Shown here piece by piece: positions 33,307 to 42,497 of a stretch of DNA of 64,000 nt. The position numbers were made by a program, and so were the translations under genes. The notes beneath the pieces were generated by a model. The model was not told where the DNA came from. It saw nothing but the letters and a program-made list of their open reading frames with translations, and did no database searches. The number at the start of each line of letters is the position of its first letter. Position 1 is the stretch's first letter. Source of the stretch: Methylotenera sp. G11 (GTDB taxonomy: Bacteria; Pseudomonadota; Gammaproteobacteria; Burkholderiales; Methylophilaceae); contig NZ_JUHH01000001.1 of the NCBI RefSeq assembly GCF_000799735.1, positions 2,269,387 to 2,333,386 on the forward strand. The letters run 5' to 3'.

Positions 33307-34725
33307 TTAAAACATATGCCGGTTAACCAGCATATGTACAGCAATACTCGCTGCGTATCCCAAGGCAACTACCGGTGTCCATTTCAGGTGACCAAAGAAG
33401 GTGTAACTGCCTCGAGCCTGTCCCATCAGCGCTACGCCGGCGGCCGAGCCGATTGATAATAGCGAGCCGCCAACGCCTGCTGTCAGCGTGACCAGCATCC
33501 ATTGCCCGGTCGACATGTCCGGCATCATGGAAAGTACCGCAAACATGACAGGGATATTATCGATTACCGCAGAGATGATCCCGATTGCAATGTTGGCATT
33601 GGTTGCACCCCATCCGCCATAGATGGCCTGTGATAACACTGTCAGGTATCCTAAAAAGCCTAAGCCGCCTACGCAGATGATTACCCCGTAAAAGAAAAAC
33701 AATGTATCCCACTCGGCACGGGCGATTTTGCTGTAAATGTCATAAGGCACCGGGTTGCTGAAATCTGCACCAGCAGCTTGCGGCAGGTATGATTTTTCAC
33801 CGCCGACTTTCAACCGGAACGCATATAACTGCAGCAGGCCCAGGCCGGTGAGCATGCCCAGTACCGGAGGCAATTCGAGCAGGCTATGCGCCAGCACCGC
33901 CATCGCGATGGTGATGAAAAACAAGGCGATGATGACCAGTGCGCCACGCCTTAATGGCAGCTGGATGCTATTGCCTTTGGGTTTTTCATCAGGAACGGCC
34001 AGGCTCATAATGGCAGCAGGTACTAACCAGTTGGCCAGTGCGGGTAAGAACAGGCTGAAAAACGTCCAGAAAGTTACCGGGCCATTGGGGGCGATGATAT
34101 TCTTCTGCCAGACCATCAGTGTCGTAATATCGCCAAACGGGCTGAACGTACCGCCGGCGTTGGCTGCAACGACTAAATTGATACATGAAAGCAGCACGAA
34201 TTTCTTGTTGCTGCCGCCAACAGCCATGACTACCGCGCCCATCAGCAAGGCGGTTGTCATGTTGTCGGCAACCGGGGAAATGAAGAATGCCAGCAGGCCG
34301 GTGACCCAGAACAGGGCGCGGTAACTGAGCCCTTTGCGTATCAGCCAGGTGCGCAATGCTTCAAATACTTGCCGTTCTTCCATGGCGATGATGTACGTCA
34401 TTGCCACAATCAGGAACAGCAGCAGTTCCGCGTATTCTTCGAGATTATGCTTGAATGCATTTTCCACCTCATGCGGGATACCCTGGGATTGATAGTGCCA
34501 GGCAATCAATACCCAGATAATGCCTGCCGCCAGCATGACGGGTTTGGATTTACGCAGATGGATGAATTCTTCCGCCATGACGAACAGGTAAGCCGCGGCA
34601 AACACTACCAGTGCAGTGATGCCAACCCAGTGGCCGGTAAGATTTACACGCGCGCTGTGTTCGGATGCGCTGGCCAGGCTGGGGATGAGTAAGCTTGCTG
34701 ACAGCAAGCTGAAGGTTTTTTTCAT
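33307..34725 (-). CDS. nhaD: Sodium:proton antiporter, NhaD type
   Basis: A 472-residue inner-membrane Na+/H+ antiporter of the ion transporter superfamily. About twelve hydrophobic helices follow a signal-like N-terminus (LLSASLLIPSLASAS). Conserved family segments include AYLFVMAEEFIHLRKSKP, FFISPVADNMTTALLMGAV, NAGGTFSPFGDITTLMVW and DNIPVMFAVLSMMP, in which the aspartates and threonines form the transport site. It would export sodium at alkaline pH. It ends 17 bases before the TusA-like gene and begins 12 bases after darP, so all three may be co-transcribed. Confidence 0.92.
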   Translation of the reverse strand: MKKTFSLLSASLLIPSLASASEHSARVNLTGHWVGITALVVFAAAYLFVMAEEFIHLRKSKPVMLAAGIIWVLIAWHYQSQGIPHEVENAFKHNLEEYAELLLFLIVAMTYIIAMEERQVFEALRTWLIRKGLSYRALFWVTGLLAFFISPVADNMTTALLMGAVVMAVGGSNKKFVLLSCINLVVAANAGGTFSPFGDITTLMVWQKNIIAPNGPVTFWTFFSLFLPALANWLVPAAIMSLAVPDEKPKGNSIQLPLRRGALVIIALFFITIAMAVLAHSLLELPPVLGMLTGLGLLQLYAFRLKVGGEKSYLPQAAGADFSNPVPYDIYSKIARAEWDTLFFFYGVIICVGGLGFLGYLTVLSQAIYGGWGATNANIAIGIISAVIDNIPVMFAVLSMMPDMSTGQWMLVTLTAGVGGSLLSIGSAAGVALMGQARGSYTFFGHLKWTPVVALGYAASIAVHMLVNRHMF

Positions 34726-34737
34726 GCGGGGATCCGC

Positions 34738-35325
34738 CTATTCGTCAGTGTCTATCGCTTCTGAAGCTTCATCAGGCACATCATTGTTCTCTGGACTGGT
34801 GATTTCCCTGAGCAGCTTGAAAATTTCTCGGCTGCTTTTGGGCGGCTTGTTAGCGGCTAGCTCTTTCTGAGCATTACGTATCAATGTACGCAATTGCTGG
34901 CTGTCCGTGGCCGGGTGTAAGGCCATGAACTCTGATAGCGCATTGGCGTCATTGATTAAACGGTCGCGCCAGCGTTCCAGTCCATGAAAGTAGGCATTCT
35001 CTGCGGTGTGTTTGCCATCCCAGCGTGCCAGCTGTTCAGCGATAGGCGCGGTGTCGATTTCGCGCATCAGCTTGCCCAGATACTGGCGGTGTCGCCTGAT
35101 CGCACCATTGGCGGTGATTTTTTTCGTATCCAGAATTGCCGTGACGACATCTTCAGGCAGATTCAGTTTGAGCAGTTTATCTTTGGGCAGCTCTGATAAG
35201 CGCACGCCAAGCGCCTGCTGTGCGTCCGCTTCAGCTTTTAATTTGGTTTTACTTGGCGGTAAATCGGCTTCTGAAATAGGCTCATTGCTTAATTCAGTGC
35301 CTTTAGTTGTCTTTTTAGGTTTCAT
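34738..35325 (-). CDS. darP: Ribosome-associated factor DarP (YjgA, DUF615)
   Basis: A 195-residue protein of the DUF615/YjgA family, which in E. coli binds the late 50S assembly intermediate and promotes 23S rRNA folding. Family hallmarks are the five-helix core: LSELPKDKLLKLNLPEDV, ILDTKKITANGAIRRHRQYLG and KLMREID, with FHGLERWRDRLI further on. The N-terminal 30 residues are charged and low complexity. In many Betaproteobacteria this gene lies next to pmbA and mog, as it does here (pmbA is divergent, 270 bases away across a MITE-like element). Confidence 0.93.
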   Translation of the reverse strand: MKPKKTTKGTELSNEPISEADLPPSKTKLKAEADAQQALGVRLSELPKDKLLKLNLPEDVVTAILDTKKITANGAIRRHRQYLGKLMREIDTAPIAEQLARWDGKHTAENAYFHGLERWRDRLINDANALSEFMALHPATDSQQLRTLIRNAQKELAANKPPKSSREIFKLLREITSPENNDVPDEASEAIDTDE

Positions 35326-35355
35326 ACTGCGGTATTATAACAGTCTTGCCCTTTA

Positions 35356-35555
35356 GGGCACTTCTATAAATACATTTTTGGGCGCATTGCTACGTTGCGC
35401 GGTACTCGCAACCTCGCTGTATACCGCATACTATCTCGGCTCCTGCGTTCCGTGCGCCTTTGGCGTATGAATAATGCGCTTCAGCGCATATATTCTACGG
35501 ATATGCCCTTTACGGGTAGCACTGCATCCCAAACTGTGCATTTATAAAAGTACCC
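35356..35555. repeat. MITE-like element with imperfect 38-40-base terminal inverted repeats
   Basis: The segment begins GGGCACTTCTATAAATACAT (35356) and ends with a close inverted copy (reverse complement GGGTACTTTTATAAATGCAC, 35516-35555). After allowing a two-base gap the ends match at roughly four of five positions. The middle holds smaller palindromes (ATGCGCTTCAGCGCAT at about 35474). No open frame of note. It lies in the divergent darP/pmbA promoter region. Confidence 0.65.
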
Positions 35556-35595
35556 TTTCAGTTTTTAGCGTACATTTTTATTAGAAGAAAGCGTT

Positions 35596-36936
35596 ATGTC
35601 AGATTCAGGTTTCAGTTATTCATTCGATGAAATTAAGCAAATGTCCGAGGACGTGCTTAGCGTTGCAAAACGCCTCGGCGCGAGTTCAGCTGAGGCTGAA
35701 TTGAGTTTGAGCATAGGCCAGAGTGTTTCCGTGCGCATGGGCGAGGTTGAGAATATTGAATACAACCGCGACAAAGGCATGTCTGTCACTGTGTATTTCG
35801 GTAAGCAGAAAGGACATGCCAGCACTTCAGACCTCAGTATGCAGGCGCTGGCGGATACGGTTGCCGCCGCATGCAATATCGCTAAGTACACGGCGCAGGA
35901 TGATTTCTGCGGGCTGGCTGATGCCGAACTGATGGCGGATGTGATTCCAGACCTGGATCTGAATCACCCGTGGGATATTTCCGTAGATGCGGCAATTGAA
36001 ATTGCCAAGACCTGTGAAGCGGCAGCTTTGCAGGTGGATGCCCGTATCACGAACTCAGAAGGCGCCAGCGTTTCAAGCGGCACAGGATTTTTTTCTTATA
36101 GTAACAGCCACGGTTTCACCGGCGGCTATCCAAGCTCACGTCACGGCATCAGCTGCTCGGTGATTGCCGAATCGGACAGCAGCATGCAGCGCGATTACTG
36201 GTACAGCACGGCACGTGCGTCGGAAGACCTGATGCCGGCAGCCGATATAGGCAGGATTGCCGGCGAGCGTACGGTACGCAGGCTCGATGCACAAAAGATC
36301 AGAACTTGTCAGGTGCCGGTATTGTTTGAGGCACCGCTCGCCAGTGGCCTGATTTCAACCTTGATCAGCGCCATATCAGGGGGCAATCTATACCGCAAGT
36401 CATCGTTTTTGCTGGATAGCCTGGGTAAGCAGATTGCGTCTCCACTGCTCAATATTTATGAAGACCCGTTCATCAGGAAAGGGTTGGCAAGCAGTCCGTT
36501 TGATAATGAGGGTGTGTCCACAAGGGCGCGCCAGTTGGTTGAGAATGGCGTGCTGCAGGGTTATGTCCTTTCCAGTTATTCCGCGCGTAAACTCGGCATG
36601 CAGACTACCGGTAATGCCGGCGGTAATCATAACCTGATTGTACAGCCCGGCGAGCATGACTTTGCCGGCTTGCTGCAGCAAATGGGCACCGGATTGGTGG
36701 TAACTGAGTTATTGGGTCACGGCATGAATATGGTGACTGGCGATTATTCACGCGGAGCCGCTGGGTTCTGGGTTGAAAATGGCGTGATCGTGCATCCGGT
36801 AGAGGAAATCACCATCGCCGGCAATATGGCTGAAATGTTGAAAATGATCGTGGGGATCGGTACCGATATTCAGGTTCAGGGATCGAAACAGGTTGGTTCT
36901 ATCCTGATCGAACGCATGACGGTTGCTTCAGATTAA
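35596..36936 (+). CDS. pmbA: Metalloprotease-related protein PmbA (TldE)
   Basis: A 446-residue partner of TldD. The TldD/TldE heterodimer degrades unfolded peptides in the cytoplasm and processes modified peptides such as microcin B17 and the CcdA antitoxin. It shows the family segments YNRDKGMSVTVYFGKQKGHAS, SPFDNEGVSTRARQLVENGVLQGYVLSSYSARK-like text split around 36505-36600, and VTELLGHGMNMVTGDYSRGAAGFW. PmbA lacks the HExxxH zinc site, which is supplied by TldD. tldD is not in the window. The ATG is preceded by AGAAG. A strong terminator follows. Confidence 0.93.
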   Translation: MSDSGFSYSFDEIKQMSEDVLSVAKRLGASSAEAELSLSIGQSVSVRMGEVENIEYNRDKGMSVTVYFGKQKGHASTSDLSMQALADTVAAACNIAKYTAQDDFCGLADAELMADVIPDLDLNHPWDISVDAAIEIAKTCEAAALQVDARITNSEGASVSSGTGFFSYSNSHGFTGGYPSSRHGISCSVIAESDSSMQRDYWYSTARASEDLMPAADIGRIAGERTVRRLDAQKIRTCQVPVLFEAPLASGLISTLISAISGGNLYRKSSFLLDSLGKQIASPLLNIYEDPFIRKGLASSPFDNEGVSTRARQLVENGVLQGYVLSSYSARKLGMQTTGNAGGNHNLIVQPGEHDFAGLLQQMGTGLVVTELLGHGMNMVTGDYSRGAAGFWVENGVIVHPVEEITIAGNMAEMLKMIVGIGTDIQVQGSKQVGSILIERMTVASD

Positions 36937-36981
36937 GCCCGTCTCCAATAAGTTGAACTAGAAATCAATTGAACTGGACCC

Positions 36982-37019
36982 AAACGACAAGGCCCCGAAA
37001 TTCCGGGGCCTTGTCGTTT
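36982..37019. terminator. Strong bidirectional terminator between pmbA and mlaA
   Basis: A perfect 16-base stem (AAACGACAAGGCCCCG and its complement) with a six-base loop and A/T flanks, lying between two convergent genes. Confidence 0.93.
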
Positions 37020-37036
37020 AATGTACCTGGATACTA

Positions 37037-37792
37037 TTATTTGTTTTCAGGTTTGTTCTCAGTGTCTACTTCTTCAAACTCATCCTTGATCGGCTCTTTT
37101 GTCTCTGCGCCGTCTTCAACCGCATTGGCGCGGTGCTGCAGGTAGGCATCACGCATGAATGCATAAGGGTCGAGTGATGCCTCGTCAACCAGGTCGGTAG
37201 CGTCGAGCAGTTCCGTGCGTTTATCAATGAACTGGGCAAGGCGCAACTGGTTGTGCAGGCGTACTTCACCGATATTGTGTGTGTAGTGGATCGGGTCTGT
37301 AGTCGCGGTATCAAAAATCAGGCCTGTCGTGTCACGTACAGTGGATGGACCCAGGAATGGCAGCACAATGTATGCGCCATTGCCTACACCCCAGTACCCC
37401 AGCGTTTGCCCGAAGTCTTCTTTATTTACCGGTACATTGTCCATGCCTGCTACGTCGATAAAGCCGGCAATACCAAAAGTGCTGTTGATGACAAAGCGGC
37501 CTGTTTCGCTGAATGCATCAGCCAGCTTGAATTGCAGCAGGTTGTTCAGGACGCTGGTAATCGTGCGCAGGTTGTTAAAGAAGTTGTTGATGCCGGTGCG
37601 CACGGGTGTCGGTGCGATGGCTTTGTAGCCTTTGGCTACGGGTTTAAACACAGCCTTGTCGGCAACGTCGTTGAACTTGTAGATGCCGCGGTTCATGCCT
37701 TCCAGCGGGTCTTTGTTCGCCTGCGATGCGCAGCCGGTGAGTAACAGGCCGAAGAGGCATGCTGTAAATAATTTAATTAGTTTTGTCTGCAT
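37037..37792 (-). CDS. mlaA: Outer-membrane lipoprotein MlaA (VacJ)
   Basis: A 251-residue lipoprotein that extracts phospholipids from the outer leaflet of the outer membrane and passes them to MlaC. The signal peptide ends in the lipobox LLTGC (Cys21). The mature core has the family signatures DPLEGMNRGIYKFND, NFFNNLRTITSVLNNLLQ, FGIAGFIDVAGMD and DFGQTLGYWGVGNGAYIVLPFLGPST. An acidic C-terminal tail (DEFEEVDTENKPENK) extends past the core. The other Mla genes (mlaBCDEF) are not nearby. The upstream 240 bases are AT-rich and presumably contain its promoter. Confidence 0.95.
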   Translation of the reverse strand: MQTKLIKLFTACLFGLLLTGCASQANKDPLEGMNRGIYKFNDVADKAVFKPVAKGYKAIAPTPVRTGINNFFNNLRTITSVLNNLLQFKLADAFSETGRFVINSTFGIAGFIDVAGMDNVPVNKEDFGQTLGYWGVGNGAYIVLPFLGPSTVRDTTGLIFDTATTDPIHYTHNIGEVRLHNQLRLAQFIDKRTELLDATDLVDEASLDPYAFMRDAYLQHRANAVEDGAETKEPIKDEFEEVDTENKPENK

Positions 37793-38058
37793 TTTGTATA
37801 AATTTCTTATTGGTGATTCTTGGTTTTATTTAGAAATCGATAATTCTTGAAAATCTGTACCATCCCAGTGTTCAATTATTCATGAGCGGGGCATTTCTGT
37901 CCATTAATATAATTTGTGACTAAATGTAAAACAAACGGAATGTTGTATAAATGCAACACTTCCTCGGTGGTCGCAGCCAGTCACGGGTTTTACGGATTTA
38001 ATAAAATTACATAGTCAATGATATTCAATTGCTTAGTGCATTTTCAGCTCGGCTGCTG

Positions 38059-39504
38059 TTATTTGTTTTTATATAGACTTAATGCCAGGTCGCGCTGGAT
38101 GCTGTGCTCTGCGATCGGCTGCGGGTAATCGCGCCCGATGATGACATTGATTGAGGATTGCCGTTCAGCAGCCATCAGCCAGGGGGCATGGATTTCCTTG
38201 TCATTGCATTTGTTCAGTTCGGTGACATATTTCCGGATAAAGCGCCCGTTTGCGTCAAAGCGTTCGCTTTGCGTCGTCGGGTTGAAAATCCTGAACCAGG
38301 GCTGGGCGTCACAGCCTGTAGAGGCTGCCCACTGCCAGCCGCCATTGTTTGCGCTGAAATCAAAGTCGATCAGTTTTTCTGCAAAGTAGCGTTCCCCCCA
38401 GCGCCAGTCTACCAGCAGGTCTTTAACCAGGAAGCTGGCCACCACCATGCGCAGGCGGTTGTGCATGAAGCCGGTGTTGTTAAGCTGTCGCATTGCCGCG
38501 TCAACGAGCGGGTAGCCGGTTTTTCCGTCGCACCAGGCTTTGAAATAATCAGGGTTGTTGGGGAATGGCAAGGATTCAAATTCTGCTTTAAATGCTTTGC
38601 CTTCAGCAATGTGCGGATGGTGATGCAGTATCTGGAAATAGAAATCACGCCAGATCAGTTCTGACAGCCATGTCTCGGCGCCGGAGTTGCCTGTCTGCAT
38701 TGCGACGCGTGCCAGGTGCCGGATGGATGCGGTGCCGAAACGCAGATGGACTGACAGGTAGGAAACCCCTTTGATGCCGGGAAAGTCACGCGCTTCTTTA
38801 TAGCGCTGCATACGGTTTTCAAAATCCGTGAATAACAGGGCAGCGCCGCTCATTCCGGTAGGCAGGCGTAGTGCCGATAGATTGGTACGTTCGAAGCCAA
38901 GTGACTCAAGGCTCATCAGCTTGCCGAAATCCTGGCTGCCATCCGCTTTTGCCAGGCGTTTTGCATAGCGATCAACCGGGTAGGCGCTCAGGTAAAAATC
39001 ATTGATGTTTTTAAGCCACATATTTTTATAGGGGGTAAATACGCTATAAGGCTTGCCTGTGATGCTTAAAACCTCATCTTTCTCAAAGATCACCTGATCT
39101 TTAAAATGATGGAATGCGATGCCATTGTGTTTAAGCTGGTCTGTAACATGCAGGTCGCGTGCAATGGCTTGCGGTTCATAGTCATGGTTGGTGAATACCG
39201 CTTCAACCTGTAATTGTTTGGCCAGTTGGTGGATTTCATTTTTTGCCACGCCGTGCAGCACGATCAGTTCGCCGCCTTTTGCCTGCAATGCGGATTTAAG
39301 TTCCTTCACGCTTTCCCAGATGAATTCAACCCGGCGGTCGTGCCTATTGGTGAGCTTATCCAGAATGTCCGTATCAAAAATGAATGTGCAGTAGACCTGG
39401 CTGGAATGTTTGAGTGCGTGATAAAGCGCTGCATGATCGTAATCACGCAGGTCGCGGCGAAACCAGACTAGGGATTTTGTATATTGAGGCGTTGTAATTT
39501 GCAT
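38059..39504 (-). CDS. phrB: Deoxyribodipyrimidine photo-lyase (CPD photolyase class I)
   Basis: A 481-residue FAD enzyme that repairs cyclobutane pyrimidine dimers with blue light. The N-terminal antenna domain starts SLVWFRRDLRDYDHAALYHA and the C-terminal FAD domain shows WLSELIWRDFYFQIL, YPLVDAAMRQLNNTGFMHNRLRM-like text near 38470-38540, and QWAASTGCDAQPWFRIFNP, including the tryptophans that contact the lesion. The ATG at 39504 is preferred; a GTG ten codons upstream is in frame. Length fits class I enzymes (about 470). It appears to be a single gene with no visible LexA-type site. Confidence 0.93.
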   Translation of the reverse strand: MQITTPQYTKSLVWFRRDLRDYDHAALYHALKHSSQVYCTFIFDTDILDKLTNRHDRRVEFIWESVKELKSALQAKGGELIVLHGVAKNEIHQLAKQLQVEAVFTNHDYEPQAIARDLHVTDQLKHNGIAFHHFKDQVIFEKDEVLSITGKPYSVFTPYKNMWLKNINDFYLSAYPVDRYAKRLAKADGSQDFGKLMSLESLGFERTNLSALRLPTGMSGAALLFTDFENRMQRYKEARDFPGIKGVSYLSVHLRFGTASIRHLARVAMQTGNSGAETWLSELIWRDFYFQILHHHPHIAEGKAFKAEFESLPFPNNPDYFKAWCDGKTGYPLVDAAMRQLNNTGFMHNRLRMVVASFLVKDLLVDWRWGERYFAEKLIDFDFSANNGGWQWAASTGCDAQPWFRIFNPTTQSERFDANGRFIRKYVTELNKCNDKEIHAPWLMAAERQSSINVIIGRDYPQPIAEHSIQRDLALSLYKNK

Positions 39505-39637
39505 AGGCTGTGAGACTTCGCAGTTGAGCCTCACAGTTTAGCAAATAGTTTAGAAAAATTCGGCCTGTAGTTTTTTATCCTGCGATTCTCTGTATCCGGT
39601 GATCTTATTGTCCTGCGTTCTCCCGGGTTTGCCAGCC

Positions 39638-39904
39638 TTAGCCCCTGGCGCCAAACACATACTTCTCTTTGGATGTTTCGTGCAGGGTTTCTTTTTCAAT
39701 TTCCGGCAGTTTGAGCATGCCCAGGACATTTTGTAGATCCAGGGATAATAAAATCAGCTCCTCATCACCGATCTCGTCAATCTGCTGAAAAATATCGCTA
39801 GCGTAATGGCTGTCGCGTATCATTTTTGCGGAATTGACAGAGCCTATAAATTTTCTGGCAGCTACCGAAAACTTTGATAAAAGAATTAAACATTGATTAT
39901 CCAT
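39638..39904 (-). CDS. Hypothetical protein, 88 aa
   Basis: Not recognised. The ATG at 39904 is chosen because GGGGGAG lies about nine bases upstream; a TTG 11 codons earlier has no such site. The protein is cytoplasmic and helical, with an acidic middle (DIFQQIDEIGDEELILLSL) and a conserved-looking tail (KEKYVFGARG). One cysteine near the N-terminus. It is flanked by phrB (104 bases downstream) and a 200-base gap before rlmH, and seems to be transcribed on its own. Confidence 0.6.
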   Translation of the reverse strand: MDNQCLILLSKFSVAARKFIGSVNSAKMIRDSHYASDIFQQIDEIGDEELILLSLDLQNVLGMLKLPEIEKETLHETSKEKYVFGARG

Positions 39905-40105
39905 AGAAACTAGCTCCCCCGTCGTTTTTAGAATCAAGTCTGCGAATTCAGGTTTGCAGACTTAAGCTTGCCAAAAAAGTGCAATTTCCTGCAGTTAAGT
40001 ATAGATGTGGTGCATATCACAGCCATACCCGGCGCTGAATTTACCTTTTACATAAGGATTAGCATTTACTATGCCAGTTTGCTGGCGGCGGGATGAGTTA
40101 CGTGT

Positions 40106-40573
40106 TTATTCACGATGGTAGGGATGGTTCTGGATGACGCTATGTGCGCGGTAAAGCTGTTCGGTGAGTAGCACGCGTACAAAGGCGTGGGGCAGGGTGA
40201 GCTTGGAAAGGCCCCATAGCCAGTCTGCCTGCTGCTTCAGGCTACTATGGATGCCATCGGCGCCGCCAATGACAATGCTGACGTCGCGCCCAAGCGTTTG
40301 CCAGGTTTTCATTTTGTCTGCGAGCTGCAGCGTGGTGACTTCCTGGCCGCGTTCATCGCAGGCGATCAGGTAATCGCGGCCGGCCGCTTCGAGGATTCTT
40401 TTGGCTTCAATGAGCTGGATGTTTTCGGTGCTGTTGCCCGCGGCACGTTTCTCGGGCTTGATGTCAATGATTTCAACGGATAATTCGCGGGGCATGCGTT
40501 TGGTGAAATCAGCGCAGGCGGTTTCAACCCAGCCTGGCATCTTGTGACCAACGCTAATGATTCTTAACTTCAA
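40106..40573 (-). CDS. rlmH: 23S rRNA pseudouridine-1915 N3-methyltransferase
   Basis: A 155-residue SPOUT-fold enzyme that methylates pseudouridine 1915 in helix 69 of 23S rRNA, acting on assembled 70S ribosomes. It has the trefoil-knot SAM site IGGADGI and the C-terminal motif ALLPHAFVRVLLTEQLYRAHSI (here LTLPHAFVRVLL, TEQLYRAHSV) ending HPYHRE. Length is exactly that of the family. It follows rsfS by 69 bases on the same strand, the usual order. Confidence 0.97.
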   Translation of the reverse strand: MKLRIISVGHKMPGWVETACADFTKRMPRELSVEIIDIKPEKRAAGNSTENIQLIEAKRILEAAGRDYLIACDERGQEVTTLQLADKMKTWQTLGRDVSIVIGGADGIHSSLKQQADWLWGLSKLTLPHAFVRVLLTEQLYRAHSVIQNHPYHRE

Positions 40574-40642
40574 CTTGGAATGGCCTGCGGTGAATGACGG
40601 ATGCCGCGCTGAGCCAGTCAGTATCCGTCATGGCGGGAAGGA

Positions 40643-41035
40643 TTATTCTTCTGCCTTGATGTGGCTGCGGCGGCTTTCTGCCTCGCCCCATAGCTGTTCC
40701 AGGTTGTAGTAGGCACGGGTAGCCGGCACCATGATATGCACGACGATGTCATCCAGGTCGACCAGAACCCATTCACCTTCTTTTTCGCCCTCCGTGCCGC
40801 GGATGGCAAAGCCTTTTTCCTTCAGCTTCTCGCGTACATTGTCGGCCACGGCTTTGGCCTGGCGGCTGGAGTTGGCAGAGGCCACAATCATGTAGTTGGT
40901 CATGCTGGTGAGTTTGCGCACATCCATCACGGTGATGTCGAAACCTTTGATGTCTTCAATAGCATCGATGACGGCGAGTTTCATAGCCTCCAGATGTTCG
41001 TTGTGGGGGGCTATGGTCTGTGTTGTTTGTGTCAT
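40643..41035 (-). CDS. rsfS: Ribosomal silencing factor RsfS
   Basis: A 130-residue protein that binds L14 on the 50S subunit and blocks joining with 30S during starvation. Hallmarks are DAIEDIKGFDITVMDVRKLTSMTNYMIV-type text (40920-41000), SSRQAKAVADNV and GEWVLVDLDDIVVHIM. The C-terminus (ESRRSHIKAEE) is charged as usual. In most Betaproteobacteria nadD precedes rsfS; here panD takes its place with no gap between the panD stop and the rsfS start. Confidence 0.95.
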   Translation of the reverse strand: MTQTTQTIAPHNEHLEAMKLAVIDAIEDIKGFDITVMDVRKLTSMTNYMIVASANSSRQAKAVADNVREKLKEKGFAIRGTEGEKEGEWVLVDLDDIVVHIMVPATRAYYNLEQLWGEAESRRSHIKAEE

Positions 41036-41416
41036 TTATGCGGCCTGTGCGGGAATTGCGTTGCGTTGTGATTGTATGCGGTTGTGGTTGTCGACATACA
41101 CCAGTTGCGGGCTGTATGTTTTTAGCTCAGCCTCGTCATAGTTGGCGAAGCTGGCGATAATGATAATGTCCTGCGGATGCGCCTTGTGTGCGGCCGCGCC
41201 ATTCACCGAGATGATGCCGGAGTGGCGTTCGGCGCGGATGGCATACGTGGTAAAACGCTGGCCATTGGTTACGTTGTAAATACTGATTTGCTCGTATTCA
41301 CAGATATTTGCTGCTTCCAGCAGCTCTTCGTCGATTGCACAGCTTCCCTCGTAGTGGAGCTCTGAGTGCGTAACATGTACGCGGTGCAATTTAGATTTAA
41401 GCATGATTCTTTGCAT
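41036..41416 (-). CDS. panD: Aspartate 1-decarboxylase proenzyme
   Basis: A 126-residue pyruvoyl enzyme that makes beta-alanine from aspartate for pantothenate. Self-cleavage occurs in YEGSCAID between Gly and Ser, creating the pyruvoyl group. [13 protein letters not shown] and [19 protein letters not shown] are family signatures. The start [12 protein letters not shown] at 41416 matches homologues; an ATG four codons upstream is possible. It is the third gene of the panB-panC-panD series, 187 bases after panC. Confidence 0.95.
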   Translation of the reverse strand: MQRIMLKSKLHRVHVTHSELHYEGSCAIDEELLEAANICEYEQISIYNVTNGQRFTTYAIRAERHSGIISVNGAAAHKAHPQDIIIIASFANYDEAELKTYSPQLVYVDNHNRIQSQRNAIPAQAA

Positions 41417-41603
41417 GTGCTTAACCATTTATGAAAAGGGAACGTATTATAGTCTTTTCAAACACTTATTCCAATTATTAATGAATTAATGCGTGCGCTC
41501 TGTATGGCAGTGCGATTGCGTGGCTCGCTGTTCGCTCTGACCCATTGCGTTAATGTGCCGTTACCCGGTTAGAAATGGAAATTGCCGAAAGGTTTAATTC
41601 AAT

Positions 41604-42461
41604 TCAGGTTCGGGAGAACTCGATATTGTCTATCAGGCGCGTGCTGCCTATTTTTGCCGCCGCCAGTACAACAAGCCGGGTATCCTGTCCGGCTGCCGGC
41701 AACAGGGTATCGCTTGCGCGGACAGAAACATAGTCGGTTACCCAGCCTTTTTTATTTAACGCCTGTGCGGCAGCCTGTTCCAGCGCAGTAAAGTCCGTAC
41801 TGCCTTGCTGGATGCTGTCGACTAATTTTCTGAGGCAGGCATTGAGCGCAGAGGCTGCGGATTTCTGCTCCGGCGTCAGGTAACCGTTGCGTGAGCTCAT
41901 TGCCAGTCCGCTGGGTTCGCGTATCGTATCGCCCGCAACGATGCTGATCGGCAGGTTGAATTGCCTGACCAGTTCGCGAATGATAAATAACTGCTGGAAA
42001 TCTTTTTTGCCGAATACGGCAATCTGCGGCATCACGATATTGAATAGCTTCATGACCACGGTTGCCACGCCGTCAAAATGACCAGGTCTGCTGGCGCCGC
42101 ATAATTCTTTTGCAACCGGCGGCGAATTGATGGTCATGGACTGACCCAGGTCATGGCTTGCAGCATTGTAATCCGGATACATATCCTGGACCCCGGGTGC
42201 GAACACAATATCGGCACCGGCTGCTTCCAGTTTTTCGCAGTCGGCTTGCAGGGTGCGTGGGTAGTTTGCCAGGTCTTCATTGGCACCGAATTGCAGCGGA
42301 TTGACGAAGATACTCACGACGACGCATGGCGCATGCTGCCTGGCAAGTGTCACCAGATGAATGTGCCCGGCATGCAGGTTGCCCATGGTAGGTACCAGTG
42401 CGATGCCGGGTCTGGATTTCAGCGCGTTTCTTAGTTCAGGTACGGTGTGAATGATCTGCAT
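41604..42461 (-). CDS. panC: Pantothenate synthetase (pantoate-beta-alanine ligase)
   Basis: A 285-residue ATP-dependent ligase that joins pantoate and beta-alanine. It carries the nucleotidyltransferase HxGH motif in VPTMGNLHAGHIHLV, FVNPLQFGANEDLANYPRT, FGKKDFQQL and the KMSxS-like SSRNGYLTPEQ. It follows panB by 36 bases on the same strand. Length is standard. Confidence 0.97.
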   Translation of the reverse strand: MQIIHTVPELRNALKSRPGIALVPTMGNLHAGHIHLVTLARQHAPCVVVSIFVNPLQFGANEDLANYPRTLQADCEKLEAAGADIVFAPGVQDMYPDYNAASHDLGQSMTINSPPVAKELCGASRPGHFDGVATVVMKLFNIVMPQIAVFGKKDFQQLFIIRELVRQFNLPISIVAGDTIREPSGLAMSSRNGYLTPEQKSAASALNACLRKLVDSIQQGSTDFTALEQAAAQALNKKGWVTDYVSVRASDTLLPAAGQDTRLVVLAAAKIGSTRLIDNIEFSRT

Positions 42462-42497
42462 GGTATGGGCTGGCTTTTAGTGAGGCTCAGGATTTTT

